From assembly GCA_963693305.1 (NCBI GenBank), contig OY855908.1:806001-870000 (forward strand): DNA of 64,000 nt, in the 5' to 3' direction. This DNA comes from Meandrina meandrites (Eukaryota > Cnidaria > Anthozoa > Scleractinia > Meandrinidae). The notes under the pieces are model-generated. The model searched no databases, had not been told where the DNA came from, and saw nothing but the letters and a program-made list of their open reading frames with translations. How positions within the stretch are numbered: the stretch's first letter is position 1; every line of letters begins with the position of its first letter. Shown piece by piece: positions 24,238 to 35,990 of this stretch. A program made the position numbers and the translations under genes.

Positions 24238-27234
24238 TTATGTCATTTTAGTAAAAACTATCCCTATCACAACAGCTGCAAGTGCAATAATTATGGCCAA
24301 CAGGATTGGATCAATGCTCCTTCCTTCACTTTGTGGAGGTGATGCTGTGTTTACTTGTGCAGGCTTCTTGGCCATAGTTGCAAAGGGACACACTCCAGCA
24401 GACTCTTTACTTGTGTCTACATTGCTGTAAATCTCTTCAACTGTCAGCTTTTTCTTCTTTGGTTCCTGTTCTGCAAATCCGGCTAAGGCATCTATCTCTT
24501 GAAACAAGTAGATGTTCAGCATGAACACATAATTAGCTTCTTTAACGATCTCATCTGATTTGACTTTATCGATATTCAGTTCATCAAGACGTGACCGGTA
24601 CATATTCTTGAACTTCTTTGCATCAGGGATGTTTTCAAAGACAAAAAACTGCACCCCTTCACCAGTGCTTGGAAGATCCATTGCTTTTGTGGCCATTTTT
24701 CGAAGGATTTGTCCACCAGACAAATCTCCCAGGTACCTGGTGTAATGATGAGCTATCAGCAGTGTAGGATCTTTGTCTGCAACTTCATGGATCCTGTCCA
24801 CATAGGCTTTTGTAGCATCAGACATCGGAACTTCCTCTTTCCATTCTTCTCCAAAATAGAACTCCATATCTTCCTCCAAACACTGCAAACGCCCAAGCTC
24901 TTTTGGAAAATGCACTGCCTTGAACATGTCATGGTCCTTGTGTTTCTCACTCTCTTCTTCAAGTGCCCTGAAAGAGGAAAAAGAAATTATCAGAATGGTT
25001 ACCACAAAAGCTCTATCCTAGCAGGCCTTGTTTAATCCATTGGGACCGTGCTTGTGGTTTGAACTGTAAACTTACATACAACCAATGCAGTTGTGTCTCT
25101 GATAAGTTGCCGTCATTACAACTTAAGTTACGATTGTTCCCAAGAGTGATCTACATTGATTTCTCTTTACATTTCCAACACATTGTCAAGTCGACAGGAA
25201 GTGTAAAAATTCATCAGTTATTAGGTTGGCCATCCAATTGTCAGTACTACCTGACTGCCTTACTTAAACTACAAGGTTCAGAATTTGCAACAACCTTTAT
25301 ATGCAAAAGTGACTTGTAAGAATTTCCCACAAACATTTTCATGTCACTGTATCACACAGGTAGTATCAAAGCGTTCTTCAAGGGTAAATATATGATATTT
25401 TGTCCTCGTTTTCCTCAGAAACTAAGTGCAAACCAGCCCAAAAAAATACAGGGGGATGTTTCTATACCAAATTTAAAAGCACATGCAAAGATTTAGGAAA
25501 TTTTGAAGGAGAAAAAATCACTCAGAAAGGTCACTAAGCCTTGTCTTGCACCAAGTCATTCAATTATTTTTATTTTTTTAAAGGCCAGCTTTCAACAAAA
25601 AATATTAACACTACCTATAATATTGTGCAATGTTCTTATCTGGAATACATGGTAGCTAAATGGTTAGTGTACTGAACTTCAAGTGGTCTGTAGTACTGCA
25701 TCAGACACTGGTTCACTAGTGAACAGTGACATACTTTTATCATGGTATGAATAAAGACACTTCATGCATCATGAAAATGAGCATTAGCATGATGGGGCAC
25801 TAGACTCACTTTACTTTTTCCATTAATAAACTTGATAAAAACTAACCTGTACACAAAGTAGAGATCTGCAAGAAGTTCCTTGTACCACTGTCTTTGAATT
25901 CTTCCTTTGGCAAACTCCTTTACAAAATGAACATTTTCTGCTTCTCTGTGAACCTTCTTTGTACCTTTCTTAAGTTCCTTAGAGAGCTGAATTGATGGTT
26001 CCATTTTCTCAATTTCTTCATTCACATTTTCAATGACATCATCAACAGAGCTCTGTAGTATCTTTGTCCAGCGCTGATTATCAAGCTTGTCAATCAGCGG
26101 TTTGCCATCACTGCAGACAGTCTTGAAAGGGCAACCCTCATCTGTCACAAACACAGGACACTCGCCCATCTCGTCTTTCAAAGAATGGGACACCTCATGA
26201 ATGTGCTTGAAGATCTCCAAGAGTTTGGCACCATGAGATCCTCCAACTGAGAAAGATGGCATATTAACAAGCTTCTTGTAGATGTCTCCTACAATCTCAC
26301 TGTCCTTATAAGGACAACCTTCTTTAAATTCAGGGCACTGTTTGAGCTCTTTTGCAAAGTCTTTCTCGCCAAATTTTGCAAATGGGCATCCTGACTCAAA
26401 TGCAGGGCAGGTTTCTTTCAAATCTCCGAGGCCAACAGAATGAACAGCAGGTTTCTCAGACTCTGATTTCTTTTCTTCTCCTGCAGGCAGCACAGCTTCA
26501 GCTGGACTAATAAGTGGTTTCCCTTCACTCTCAACACCTTTGAAAGGACAGCCTTCCTTCTGAAGCACTGGACACTCGTCAGCTTTCTCATGGCCAACAC
26601 TGTGAATGACTTTCATGGTCTTCATGAGAGCTTCTTTATGGTGGCAATCCTTGTCACTACTTGGCATCTGTGATAGCTTACTGTGGATTTCTTCAATTGA
26701 TTTGGCATCCTTGAAGGCACATCCCTCCTTGAACTCTGGGCATTTCTTGATTTCTTCCAGAAGAGCTTTATCATCCATCTTGGCAAATAGACATCCTTCT
26801 TTAAATGCAGGGCACTTCTCCTTGAGCTTGCTGACATCTGAGGCGGTCAAACTCTCCAGTACAGCAGTCGGTGGCTCAATCAGAGGCTTTCCTTCCTTGC
26901 TTGCATCTTTGAAAGGACAACCTTCCTCTGTCTTGAACACAGGACACTCTCCAACTTTCTTTTCCAAGCTTTTAGACTCAGAATGAACAGCCCTCAGCAT
27001 GTTAAGTAACTGCTCATGAGCTGCACCTGTATGGTGCTTTGATTCTGGCATCTTGGACAGTTCTTCCAGGATTTCACTCACATTGCCTGTGCTCTTGAAA
27101 GGGCAGCCTTGTTTAAACTCAGGACATTTCTTGATTTCTTCCATGAAGAGGTCTTGAGTGAGCTTAGAATAGGGACAGCCATCCTTGAAAGCAGGGCAGC
27201 TTTCACGAACTAATTCTGTTGCAAAAGATTCCAT
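24238..27234 (-). CDS. Heme oxygenase with N-terminal array of Cys-Pro heme-regulatory-like motifs
   Basis: Predicted 705-aa protein from two exons, 27234-25847 and 24967-24238, joined in phase 2 at Arg463. Residues about 412-632 are a heme oxygenase domain, which opens heme to biliverdin, CO and iron: proximal histidine in KVHREAEN (His429) and the signature AHHYTRYLGDLSGG at 535-548. Residues 684-701 are a hydrophobic tail anchor, as in vertebrate ER heme oxygenases, with one CPF motif at 656-658 just before it. Unusual are residues 12-381: three modules, each with CPAFxxGC, then CPEFxxGC, then CPVFxxEGC (CPVLxxEGC in module 2), ending in GKPLI. Cys-Pro pairs sit at 13, 20, 37, 44, 97, 106, 141, 165, 221, 229, 276, 283, 300, 307, 359 and 368; module 2 has CL at 148 and CA at 172 instead. 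Vertebrate enzymes are about 290-315 aa, so this one is more than twice as long. An AG (TTTAG) 13 nt before the ATG suggests an intron in the 5' UTR. Confidence 0.96.
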
Positions 27235-27308
27235 GACGATTTGAACTCTAAATTAAAATCAAGACAAAAAGAAAATTTAACATAAATATGATACATTCAA
27301 CAGAAATG

Positions 27309-27572
27309 GCCCGGGGGGTGTAAATTTCAGATTTTGGTCTCACTTAGGGTGTTCTGGGCAGAATGTCATTATTTTTAGCCATCAAGGTCTCGTTTAGGGT
27401 TGCACGCGAAGAAATAACAAAAAAGAAAGAATTTTGATTCATTATATTTACTCTTTTAGGGGTCTGCATAACGTTCGGCCACACCCAGATTGGTCTCTTT
27501 TAGGGGTTAAATTCAAAATTTCCAACGAGCATCGCCGTCCCTTCCATATGGGAGTCCCCCCCCCCGGGGGGG
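27309..27572. mobile_element. Dispersed repeat bounded by CCCGGGG runs
   Basis: Starts GGCCCGGGGGGTG and ends CCCCCCCCCGGGGGGG; between them are repeated phrases GTCTC(AC/GT)TTAGGG and TCTTTTAGGGGT. Similar in style to 39350-39680, 44408-44850 and 56405-56850. It lies just upstream of the heme oxygenase start codon. Confidence 0.6.
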
Positions 27573-28658
27573 AAATGGAGACCATGCATTTTTTACGAGG
27601 GATTATTTAGGGATTGCCAATAACGATTGCCTCCTCAAAATACCAGAAATTTTAAGAGGTTTAAACAATTGATCAATGAAAGAACAAACATGTTTTATCC
27701 CCATGCAAGACCACCCCAGGTTGGTAGGGGACTGTTTTCATGTCCATCTACTAATTTTTAACCTCAAATAAATTTCTTATTTAAAAATACATTAAATATT
27801 TACTATTTCTTATTTCTCTATATTTCACTTTTAAATCATTTGAGAAATACTATCTCCTTCCAAACAGAACCCAAATTAATATACAAGACCCCAAAACATG
27901 GAAACGTAATTTCACTGACAATCCCCCTCTCCCCACCCCCTCTCTCTCTCCTCTCCAGAATTTCCTGGGCCTTTGACCCCCCCACCCCTCTGTATGGATA
28001 TTTTCTGGAACCACTCACTCATGGAATGAGCAAAGAGTTTTTGAATTGCTCAAAACGTGAACAAGATATTTCAATAAAACCCAAGTTAAGCAGCAGAAAA
28101 ACAGCATTCAGGCGTGTCCCTGCCTTAAGAAAAGAAAATTAACTGCCTTGGACTTTTCTGAAAAATAACATTTTTAGGCTTTGAGCCAGGCATTAGAAGT
28201 CGCTGTGCGGGGAAATCATTTTAAAGTCTTTTGAAGTGTACGAGCAAAATAAATATTTGGAATACAAAACAAGTATAAACTAAGTTTTATCCATATTAAC
28301 ACTGAAAATTAATTGCCTTTACTGTTGACAATTTTACAAAAACCCAGACGCTTAACTTCATGTACTCAGGCTTCTCCTAAGAAATCAATGTTACATGGAT
28401 GTTGTTTTAGTATTTATTCTATATCTTTTAACTTTTTTGACCTTGACGCAAGGTTCCATGCATTCTAGAGGATTTGGGTTTATTTGAATGAAGATAATCA
28501 TAGACAATGTTCCTGAGGCGTCTATTCGTCTCACAACCACGCTAGCTAGATGATAGCTCACTTTAAAGTCTAGGTTTCTTGATAAATGTTTAGGTTGGAC
28601 GAGTTCCCTCATATAGTTTGTGGACTGACCCACTCCGAACTAGACACTCGACATGTTT

Positions 28659-28806
28659 CAACCCTCCAAGTTAAGACCATTTTAGTCACCAGCCTGGCGA
28701 CTAAAATTGAGAAGAATTGAAAGCATGAGCTTAATTTAGCGACTAAAATTTTTCACTGGCAACCAAACAAGAGCAGTCAGTGGCCAAATGGCGACTTGGA
28801 GGGTTG
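28659..28806. mobile_element. MITE with CAACCCTCCAAGT inverted ends, copy 1
   Basis: Ends CAACCCTCCAAG and CTTGGAGGGTTG; the interior has GACTAAAATT and CACTGGCAACC. A second copy is at 41429-41624. Confidence 0.8.
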
Positions 28807-31037
28807 TGTTTTAGGGTGCATTTCTTTGGGAAAATCCAAATCCGGTTTCTTGTATCCAAAAACAGATTTTGCGTTTCTTTACTAAAATCCGAAAATGGAT
28901 GGAATCCACACTCCAAGTGGATTCATTTGATCAAATCTGAATCAGGATTTTTAAGATTCATGATCGATGCATTTCTTTGGGAAAGGATTTGAAAAAAGTA
29001 CATTGGCTCAGCGGTTGGTCTTCACTGTGAAAATACAGGTACACCATTTATAACCACTGTTAATATGGTAAGTTCTCAAGCATCTATTTCGATTAAAAAT
29101 ATAAAAGTGATTACTTATAAACAGTTACAGTGGCTTGATCAGCGTGAAGTGTCATTTTAAAGTGAATGCATGTTTTCATGAACAGTTGTTGTGTGCCTAC
29201 AGAAGCTGTTCCTGTGGAATCGTCAAGAGTGTAGTTTGCGTTGGTCGTGTTTTCACAGATTCTTTGCTTCAGATGCGTTTTCACCACATTATGCTTCAAG
29301 CTAAAGACGAACTGCTCTATCATGTGATTTTTGTGAAGGCTTTTGTATGGTGAAATGACTTCAGCTAGAATACCTTAGACAAAAAATAAATACTTGCCGC
29401 TATTTTCTGTTCGGTGCGAAGAGTGTTTACGGGGTTGTCTGGCAAAATAATCCATTTTTGGATTCAGGGTTGTTCCAGAAAAAATCCACCCCCTTCCCCA
29501 ACTTCCTCGTTCCACCCCCCTCCCCCACCCAACTAACAACTTCCCCTTCCCGACGATGAAACCTTAAAACATCATTCCTAGAATTTACAGTATTGTTTTA
29601 AGGGTTTTTAGGAATGTTTCTATAAAAAAGTTAACACAGCTTGCATGCAAGCACGTTTCGTTCCGAAACAGAAATACGATGCTAGCCGACACTAAACACT
29701 TTTCCTTTGCTGTTACAAGCGAAATAGCACATTGCTTAATAGCCCTTGTACTGCTAGCGAATAGTAAAATATACCGTGCTTCAACTCAGATATAAACTTA
29801 AGCTTAAATGTGCCTGCATATCTGTTTTTGCTCCCCAAGCTGCCACCAAACTTGAAACAGTTACGTCGCCACGATGGTCACGAAGCTATCAGCGATGCTT
29901 TCACGCCATTGAACAAGAATACCAAAACGCCTCGACTTCCCACGAGGACTACATTGAATGGTGACTTTGAAAGGAGGAATTCTCAGTACATTTGTAGCAG
30001 TGATTTATCGTAAGAAAGCTTGCCGAGCGAACGAACACCAGCGAGTAGAATTCTAAATGAGCTTTATCAAAACAACACTGGCGCGGTGGCGCCCTTGACC
30101 GACCACGCACTCAAGCGAAACGCCTCGTTTAGCAAGGTTATGGTCAGATAAAAAGAGTCTTCAGAAAGAAGCGATCTACAGTGTGTGGTACATAGTAAAG
30201 AACGAGTAGACGATGCTAAAAAAAGAACATTTACCTTGATAACTTGAAAGTTCTCGCTGTCTCACACGAGATAACGAATCCTTCGTTGGACCAATATGGG
30301 TGCGACTATGACACGCCAATACTTTATTCATGAACGTAGATCTCAACAACCAATGAAATCCCACCATGTCTCTCATGTGATACCCTTGTGAGTTTCAGTT
30401 TCAGCTGTGTCATGGTTTTGTCATAGCGCCAATAATAGTTCGAAGTATTGCGACAACACTATTGTGCAATTTATCCTGAATGCCATCACGCACTATATCC
30501 TAGCATTATTGTCACAATATTGTCACAACCGGTATCTGGGAGGCCATGAGTTCAATTCCCGTCGGGGACTCAGAATTTTTCTTTGTCCCATCCTCGTGCC
30601 ATTGTTGGAAAAGATCATCTTCATTATCGTCACAATATGTTTTTCGAGAAAGGGAAGGACTATGGCATGATTGACCTTGTTATTAGTTTCTATCAGTCGT
30701 GTTCTATTGGAAATCCGCTAATCTGATTGTTAAAAACTCTAAAGGACTGCATCCAGAAATCTAAAAAAATATATATATATTATATATACGAAAATTTAAA
30801 ATCCTATTAAGTTCAATACTGAAGGTGAAAACCCAGTCATCGACAATAATATTTGTGGCCCTGTTCACTCTGCTCCCGTATCGATCCCGTATCCTGTCAA
30901 CATAGAGAATGTGGTTTTGAATTTGCCCGTGAGAAGAGAAGACGTCCTGCGCTTCGCTTGTAAACGCTGGCAAAAACTCTTCACCCCTCTCCCACTAAAA
31001 AACTGCCCCAAAAGACAACATAAGTTGCTAAATACTA
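28807..31037. other. Intergenic, repeats and low-complexity sequence
   Basis: Holds a short duplicated phrase TGCATTTCTTTGGGAAA (28818 and 28970), a C-rich stretch at about 29483-29530 and a tRNA-derived SINE piece (listed apart). No protein family recognised in the small ORFs. Confidence 0.45.
30520..30610 (+). mobile_element. tRNA-derived SINE fragment, second copy
   Basis: CCGGTATCTGGGAGGCCATGA, a B-box-like GAGTTCAATTCCC and then TTTTTCTTTGTCCCATCCTC: the same order as at 5020-5070. Confidence 0.6.
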
Positions 31038-31301
31038 ATGCACTTATCATTGGCTTTTTTTGCGGTGGTTGACCCCGGGAACATGCGGGGAATGGTGCAT
31101 TTTTGAAAAGAAGAAATGTCCCGCGGGGTAGGGGCATTCTTTTGTTTTTTTAATCGAACGCGCCAGACCCCCGGGATGCACCCCCGTGATTTATTAGACG
31201 TTGGTCAGCGGTACATCACTTTCAATTTTTTAAAAAATTACTGGCGGTGAGCAGCACACAGCAACAGATCTTGTTAACTTGCTTTATTTTTTCCAACCGG
31301 T

Positions 31302-31329
31302 TTTCGTCTGATCATACAGACTTCATCAG
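31302..31329 (-). ncRNA. Hammerhead ribozyme core, inverted copy
   Basis: The same core read on the - strand: CTGATGA, stem GTCTG/CAGAC, GAAA, in the left arm of the palindrome. It is followed by AACCGGTTGG instead of CCGGCCGG. Confidence 0.75.
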
Positions 31330-31632
31330 GGAGTTTGAACAAGATACATAAAGGAACTTATTTTATACCTATGCTAAAGAGTACAGGTCACGTTCCAACA
31401 AGGGTGTGAACAGCAAAACACACCTACAATGTTTAATTTTGGGGCTCACGGATTTAACGTTAAATCCGTGAGCCCCAAAATTAATTAAACATTGCACATT
31501 CGCAGGATTTTAGTCATATCCTGCACACAAATTTGTAGGTGTTTTTTGCTGTTCACACCCTTGTTGGAACGTGACCTGTACTCTTTAGCATAGGTATAAA
31601 ATAAGTTCCTTTATGTATCTTGTTCAAACTCC

Positions 31633-31660
31633 CTGATGAAGTCTGTATGATCAGACGAAA
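31633..31660 (+). ncRNA. Hammerhead ribozyme core
   Basis: CTGATGA (31633-31639), then stem II GTCTG/CAGAC around loop TATGAT, then GAAA (31657-31660): the conserved catalytic layout of hammerhead ribozymes, as known from Penelope-like retroelements. Stems I and III and the cleavage site were not assigned; activity is unknown. Confidence 0.75.
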
Positions 31661-31977
31661 CCGGCCGGAGAAAATAAAGCAAGTTGACAAGTTCTGTAAG
31701 TGTTGCTGTGCGCTGCTCACTAGTAATCTTTTTTTTTTAAAAAAAGGTATTTTGTCTTCATCTTAGCCCCTGGGGAGGGAAAATTGGTTTGAATGTTTTG
31801 CCCCATACCCCAGGAATTTAGAAGGTTTTTGTTTGAGCCTGAAAACAAATCCCCGGGTGTGTCCCCGGGGTCAACCCCCGGGAAAGCCAATCATAAGTGC
31901 ATGAACGTTTCCATGTTTTGATTTATGAAAGTGTGTCCGGGAAATCGTTTTTAGTAGCGGAATCGTGATAACAAAAC

Positions 31978-32125
31978 GATTGGACTGTTCTCTACGGATT
32001 TGTCGAAGGCTTTTGACACCTTATCTCACGAACTACTTGTTTTGAAACTGAAAGAATATGGATTCTTTGGATTGACGGACAGCAGCCAATCGTTACAGTA
32101 TATTTCGAGAATAAGTATATACAAG
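31978..32125 (+). pseudogene. Non-LTR retrotransposon reverse transcriptase remnant
   Basis: About 35 residues read FSTDLSKAFDTLSHELLV followed by LKLKEYGFFG, the fingers/palm start (DLSKAFD) of LINE-type reverse transcriptases. The reading then drifts into unrelated, A-rich sequence. Short dead fragment with no functional domain left. Confidence 0.8.
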
Positions 32126-32216
32126 ACAAAAAAAAAACAGCAAAGTAGCCTGCATTTCTTTAAAGATATTTTATTTTCTGATTTTACTATTCCACTTTTG
32201 CGCCATTTTAATTACC

Positions 32217-32293
32217 AGAGAATCTTGACCTCGGTCGTGAGTACAGACCTCACTGCATTCGGTCTGTACTCACGACCTCGGTGAAGATTCTCC
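32217..32293. repeat. Small perfect foldback
   Basis: GAGAATCTTGACCTCGGTCG... is mirrored by ...CGACCTCGGTGAAGATTCTC with an 11-nt loop. The GACCTCGGTC motif also appears in the foldback at 49101-49240. Confidence 0.75.
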
Positions 32294-32383
32294 CATACAG
32301 ACCACCTGCTCGGTTAATAAGAACTAAATAATGCGCGCTGCTTACGTCATGGGTTTGGACGCGAGCTTTTCCCTTAGCATTTT

Positions 32384-32542
32384 ATAAAAGAAATAGAAAA
32401 CTTGCTGCTTGTGCATTGTTGAGTTATATAAGCACGCGGGAATTTTTAAGAACACTCGAGAAGTGCGAGAAGCACTCTGCGGATTTCCCGCGTGCGTATA
32501 TAACTCAACAATGCACTTGGACGCGTTTTTTATTTCTTTAAT
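32384..32542. repeat. Foldback repeat
   Basis: Arms contain TGCATTGTTGAGTTATATA and its inverse TATATAACTCAACAATGCA; ends AAAGAAATA / ATTTCTTTAA. Confidence 0.75.
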
Positions 32543-34003
32543 ATACACTAAATATAAACTGAATGATTCAACTTTAGTGATGTAACTTTATTTCAACACG
32601 GGAAAATCATCAGGACTTTAAATACATAATACTTATTTAAAATTACTTAATAATTATTTTACACAATAAATTTAAATTGCATTAGTCGTCTACAATGATA
32701 TTAAGAAAGGATGCGATAATTAATTATAATAAAAGAAATGCCTGCTTTCCATGAATGCCGTGTGTTGTTAATATTTACATTGATTCTAGCCAAAAACGAA
32801 ACTGCTGCAGCCGGATTTAAAGCTAGTGAGAGTATTGAGAATATTCTCTAACACTTTCACAGAGTGATAACACTCTGCCCGCCAGAAATACTGTTGCCGT
32901 GCCGTGAGTTGTATTTATGAAATTGAAGGTCAATGCTGAGTTGCCTGGACAACCAACGTTTTTGCTAAGTATGCTATCATGGCTATTGTGTTTAAACGAA
33001 ATGAAACAGATTAGACTTTAAAATCATTCGTTTGTTTTTACTTTATACTGATGTAAACAAAGCCTAAGAAGACCACAGCTTAGTTGAATGCAGTGGTCAG
33101 GTTGAATTGTTCGATTGATTTCGCCGAGAGTTTCAGGTTTATAGGACACTTTTAACTGCGTGCCCGAAACAACAATCCTGCCCTAATTCAAACTTGCTGA
33201 GTTTTTAGCGAATTTTCATCAGATCTTCACATTTGCCCAGGTAAGAAGAAATCAGTCAAATTTTGATCAAAGCTGCCAAATAACAAAGTTGTCCGCCGAA
33301 ACAGACCTGAGACCTACTGATCACGGTTTTTTTTAGTCAGTAATGCTGGAGTGACAGACTCATGAACTATATGACGCTGTTATGATATACAGAGGACAGA
33401 CAACACGTAGCATATCATAAACTCTCTATTTTGATGAAATAGTTGGCAAAGTGCTGACATTAACTATATTGCTGTAAATTGATACGATCGATGAAGGACT
33501 AAAATGGACAACGCATTTTTTGTTAAAAAAAAACATTTCTAAGAAAACTGTTTATTGCTTTAGTGCATAATACAATGAATTTATTTCCTTTATTTTCCTT
33601 GCTACGTGGTTCATTTCCTTTCACTGAATCGATTTGCCGATCCCATTTGACCGCGAAGATCACTTCCCTGCCGTACTTTTTTGGCAATTTTCTTTAATTA
33701 CTAACTCCGAAACATGTTTTCATCCATCCAATGCCGCTAGCTAGATCACAAACTGAGCATGCTGAGCAATATGCCGATCAAATTTATTCACTATAATGCA
33801 TCTCAGTTGATTTCTGTCTCGATTCTCTTGGACAGGCAGGTTATTTTACCCTATCTAAGTTATTCGTGCTTCACGGATTCAAAGTACTGCAAAAAGTTAT
33901 TTTTCTGATTTCTCGAATATCCAGTTGATTTCCGTTATCTTCTGTAGTCATATTTACTTGTAGCTGAATTTGTATGTACTGTATGTATGTCATATGAATT
34001 AAC
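32543..34003. other. Intergenic, no gene seen
   Basis: AT-rich, no coding signal or repeat I can name. Confidence 0.4.
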
Positions 34004-34200
34004 AAATTAAATTGCAAGGCAAGTACGACGGAAATGAAGATAGGCAGGCTTTTTAATGGCGAATATTTCGACTAGTAATGCTAGTCTTCTCTGACAGGAC
34101 CAGAGAAGAAGAAGACTAGTACCGCTTATCGAAATATTGGCTATTTAATAAAAAGCCTGCATGTCTTCATTTCTGTCGTACTAGCCTTGTAATTCAATTT
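34004..34200. mobile_element. Foldback element with GTACGACGGAAATGAAGA arms
   Basis: Arms 34004-34060 and 34145-34200 are inverse copies; the middle has CGAATATTTCGACTAGTA and its inverse. A diverged partial copy of the left flank and arm start occurs at 34905-34975, and the right flank (GCATTTTAAAATTGTGACAT) recurs at 35037. Confidence 0.7.
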
Positions 34201-35744
34201 GTTTCGGTGTTTTACACTTTGAGTGACATCTAGTACACGCATCCTTTTCTCCTGGAGATCCGGAAAGAAAGTCACCACGAAATTTATTAAAGTTTTGAGT
34301 GGTCCTCTGCATTTTAAAATTGTGACATTTGTATGAATTAATTTTTAGGCTTTCACTTACAAGAAATCGACACTGTAGTTCAGCTTGTAGCTATCGTTGG
34401 AGACCGTGTGATAATCATGTGTCTTTACGCGACATTGATCCGGACATTCTGCAGGACAAGAAGAGATCAGCAGTTACGACATGAGGAGAGGAAAAACAGT
34501 AAAAGAATTAAGACTCCCAGAGAAGACCCACAGCCGAATTTTGACCCCCCTAAAGTCGCCATTGCATCGAAAAAGAAGTGTTCCAAGGAAAAATATCGAG
34601 AGAAAAACGTATGAAGCCTAACGAGAGCAAACTACCACGAATACAACATGCCGTTCTTCTCCAGTTTTCTTCTTCAATTTTATGGTTAATACCTATCCAC
34701 GAGGCAGGGCACTAGAAGTAAATATTTCCTCTTGAAATATTTATTTCCTCTCTGTATTTTGTTAAAAAGTTTAATTATCTAGGAACGAGGTCTTGTTTGA
34801 AACTGGCATGCAAGAGAGATATTAGAAAGGAAAGTATTAAAAAAAAATAAGCGTTTCGAGTATAATGATTCGTGTACGGAAGAAATAGGCAGGTGTGCGA
34901 GTTGAATTTGTATATATTGTTAACAGGTAAACAAATTTTAAAAATTGCAAGACTAGTACGACGGAAACCCAGGTAACAGTACATGTATTAGCCTTCTATA
35001 GGGCCAGCGAAATTTATCAAAGCGTTTAGTGGCTCTCTGCATTTTAAAATTGTGATATTTGTTAATATATATTGTTAAGTACAGCAGAAAATATTGACAG
35101 TTTACTGAATTCATTTGTCATAGATTGAATGTTCAATACAGTATTCGTTAGATTACTTAGCTGCGGGATACGCAGGTTCAGCCGCCACTCACATGAGAAC
35201 CAATCACAAACTATTTATAACTGATCTGCAATGTTGCCGTAATGTACTATACTGTATTGTATATTCTTATGGTTATTTATATTATTATTATAAAATAAGT
35301 TGCATGGAGAACCGTGTTGTTCGGTTTTGCTCTTGATGTGACTACGGTTACCTTGATGTATAATAAACCTATTTCCCTCTCTGGATGTTTTTTTAATTGC
35401 CTGCTGGCTTGTGTTTGCGGGGAGAACCTGAGTTTTCATTGTCATAGGTTTCCTTTTTTTGCACTAAAGCGAGAAAGAGGTTGCGGACAGCATGTGTTGA
35501 CAAGTTGCAAGAGTTTCCTAACAACAGATGGGTGGCCCGCGGGTATTTATTTGTTAGACAGGTCCATTTTTAAAACGCATGCATTTTTCAACAGGAAAAC
35601 ATTAAACGATTTCGTAGAATTTTGTCAGCCTGACAGAAGAATCCTGAAATAATATAAAATTTTAAATTTTATGGCGATCAAACGCGATTTGTCTTAGTAT
35701 AAGCGGTTTTCTGAACTCTTCTTTTTATAAAAAAACGGTTATTT
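34201..35744. other. Intergenic, unassigned ORFs
   Basis: The open frames at 34408-34614 (68 aa, basic) and 35314-35652 (112 aa) have no family I recognise and no clear splice context. Probably non-coding. Confidence 0.4.
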
Positions 35745-35990
35745 TTCATGAGGCTGGTAAAGAGTATTTTCGTGACCCGTGCTCGGCTTTTTAGATTTCC
35801 CGTGAAATAACTATTTTTTTCCTCGTGAATCGTGATTTCCATAGTCGCCGTGAATTTTCCAAAACTTTCTCTTTTATTTCGAGGCGTGAAATGCCAAAGT
35901 CATTTTTTTCGTGAATTGTGAAAGGGCTTTTTTATTTTCCGTCAAACGTGATCTATACCCCCCCCCCCCCCCCCCCCGCGCGCGCGCGCG
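35745..35990. mobile_element. Dispersed repeat, copy 1 (ends in C run and (CG)n)
   Basis: Shares with 43265-43515 the order TTTTCGTGACCC, GTGATTTCCATAGTCGC, GTGAAATGCCAA, GAAAGGGCT and GTGATCTA(T/C)ACCCCCC, same orientation. It ends here in 18 C and seven CG steps. Confidence 0.75.

Larger units (their letters stand above)
31254..31720. mobile_element. Head-to-head palindrome, Penelope-like element ends
   Basis: Two arms of more than 200 bp in opposite orientation, meeting at an almost perfect palindrome (centre near 31458, GGATTTAAC/GTTAAATCC). Each arm carries a hammerhead core and the phrases AAGATACATAAAGGAAC and GTACAGGTCACGTTCCAACA. No reverse transcriptase is left between them. Confidence 0.8.
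31038..31903. mobile_element. Outer element with inverted ends, split by a Penelope-like palindrome
   Basis: ATGCACTTATCATTGGCTTT then GCGGTGGTTGACCCCGGG at the left; the inverse, CCCCGGGGTCAACCCCCGGG then AAAGCCAATCATAAGTGCAT, at the right. The inner palindrome 31254-31720 sits in its middle, so it looks like an insertion into an older copy. Confidence 0.75.

Noticed and set aside
26606..26986. ORFs antisense to the heme oxygenase extension
   Set aside because: Shadow frames of the repeated Cys-Pro modules; no independent signals.
35314..35652. 112-aa ORF
   Set aside because: No family resemblance and embedded in repeat-rich intergenic DNA; likely chance.
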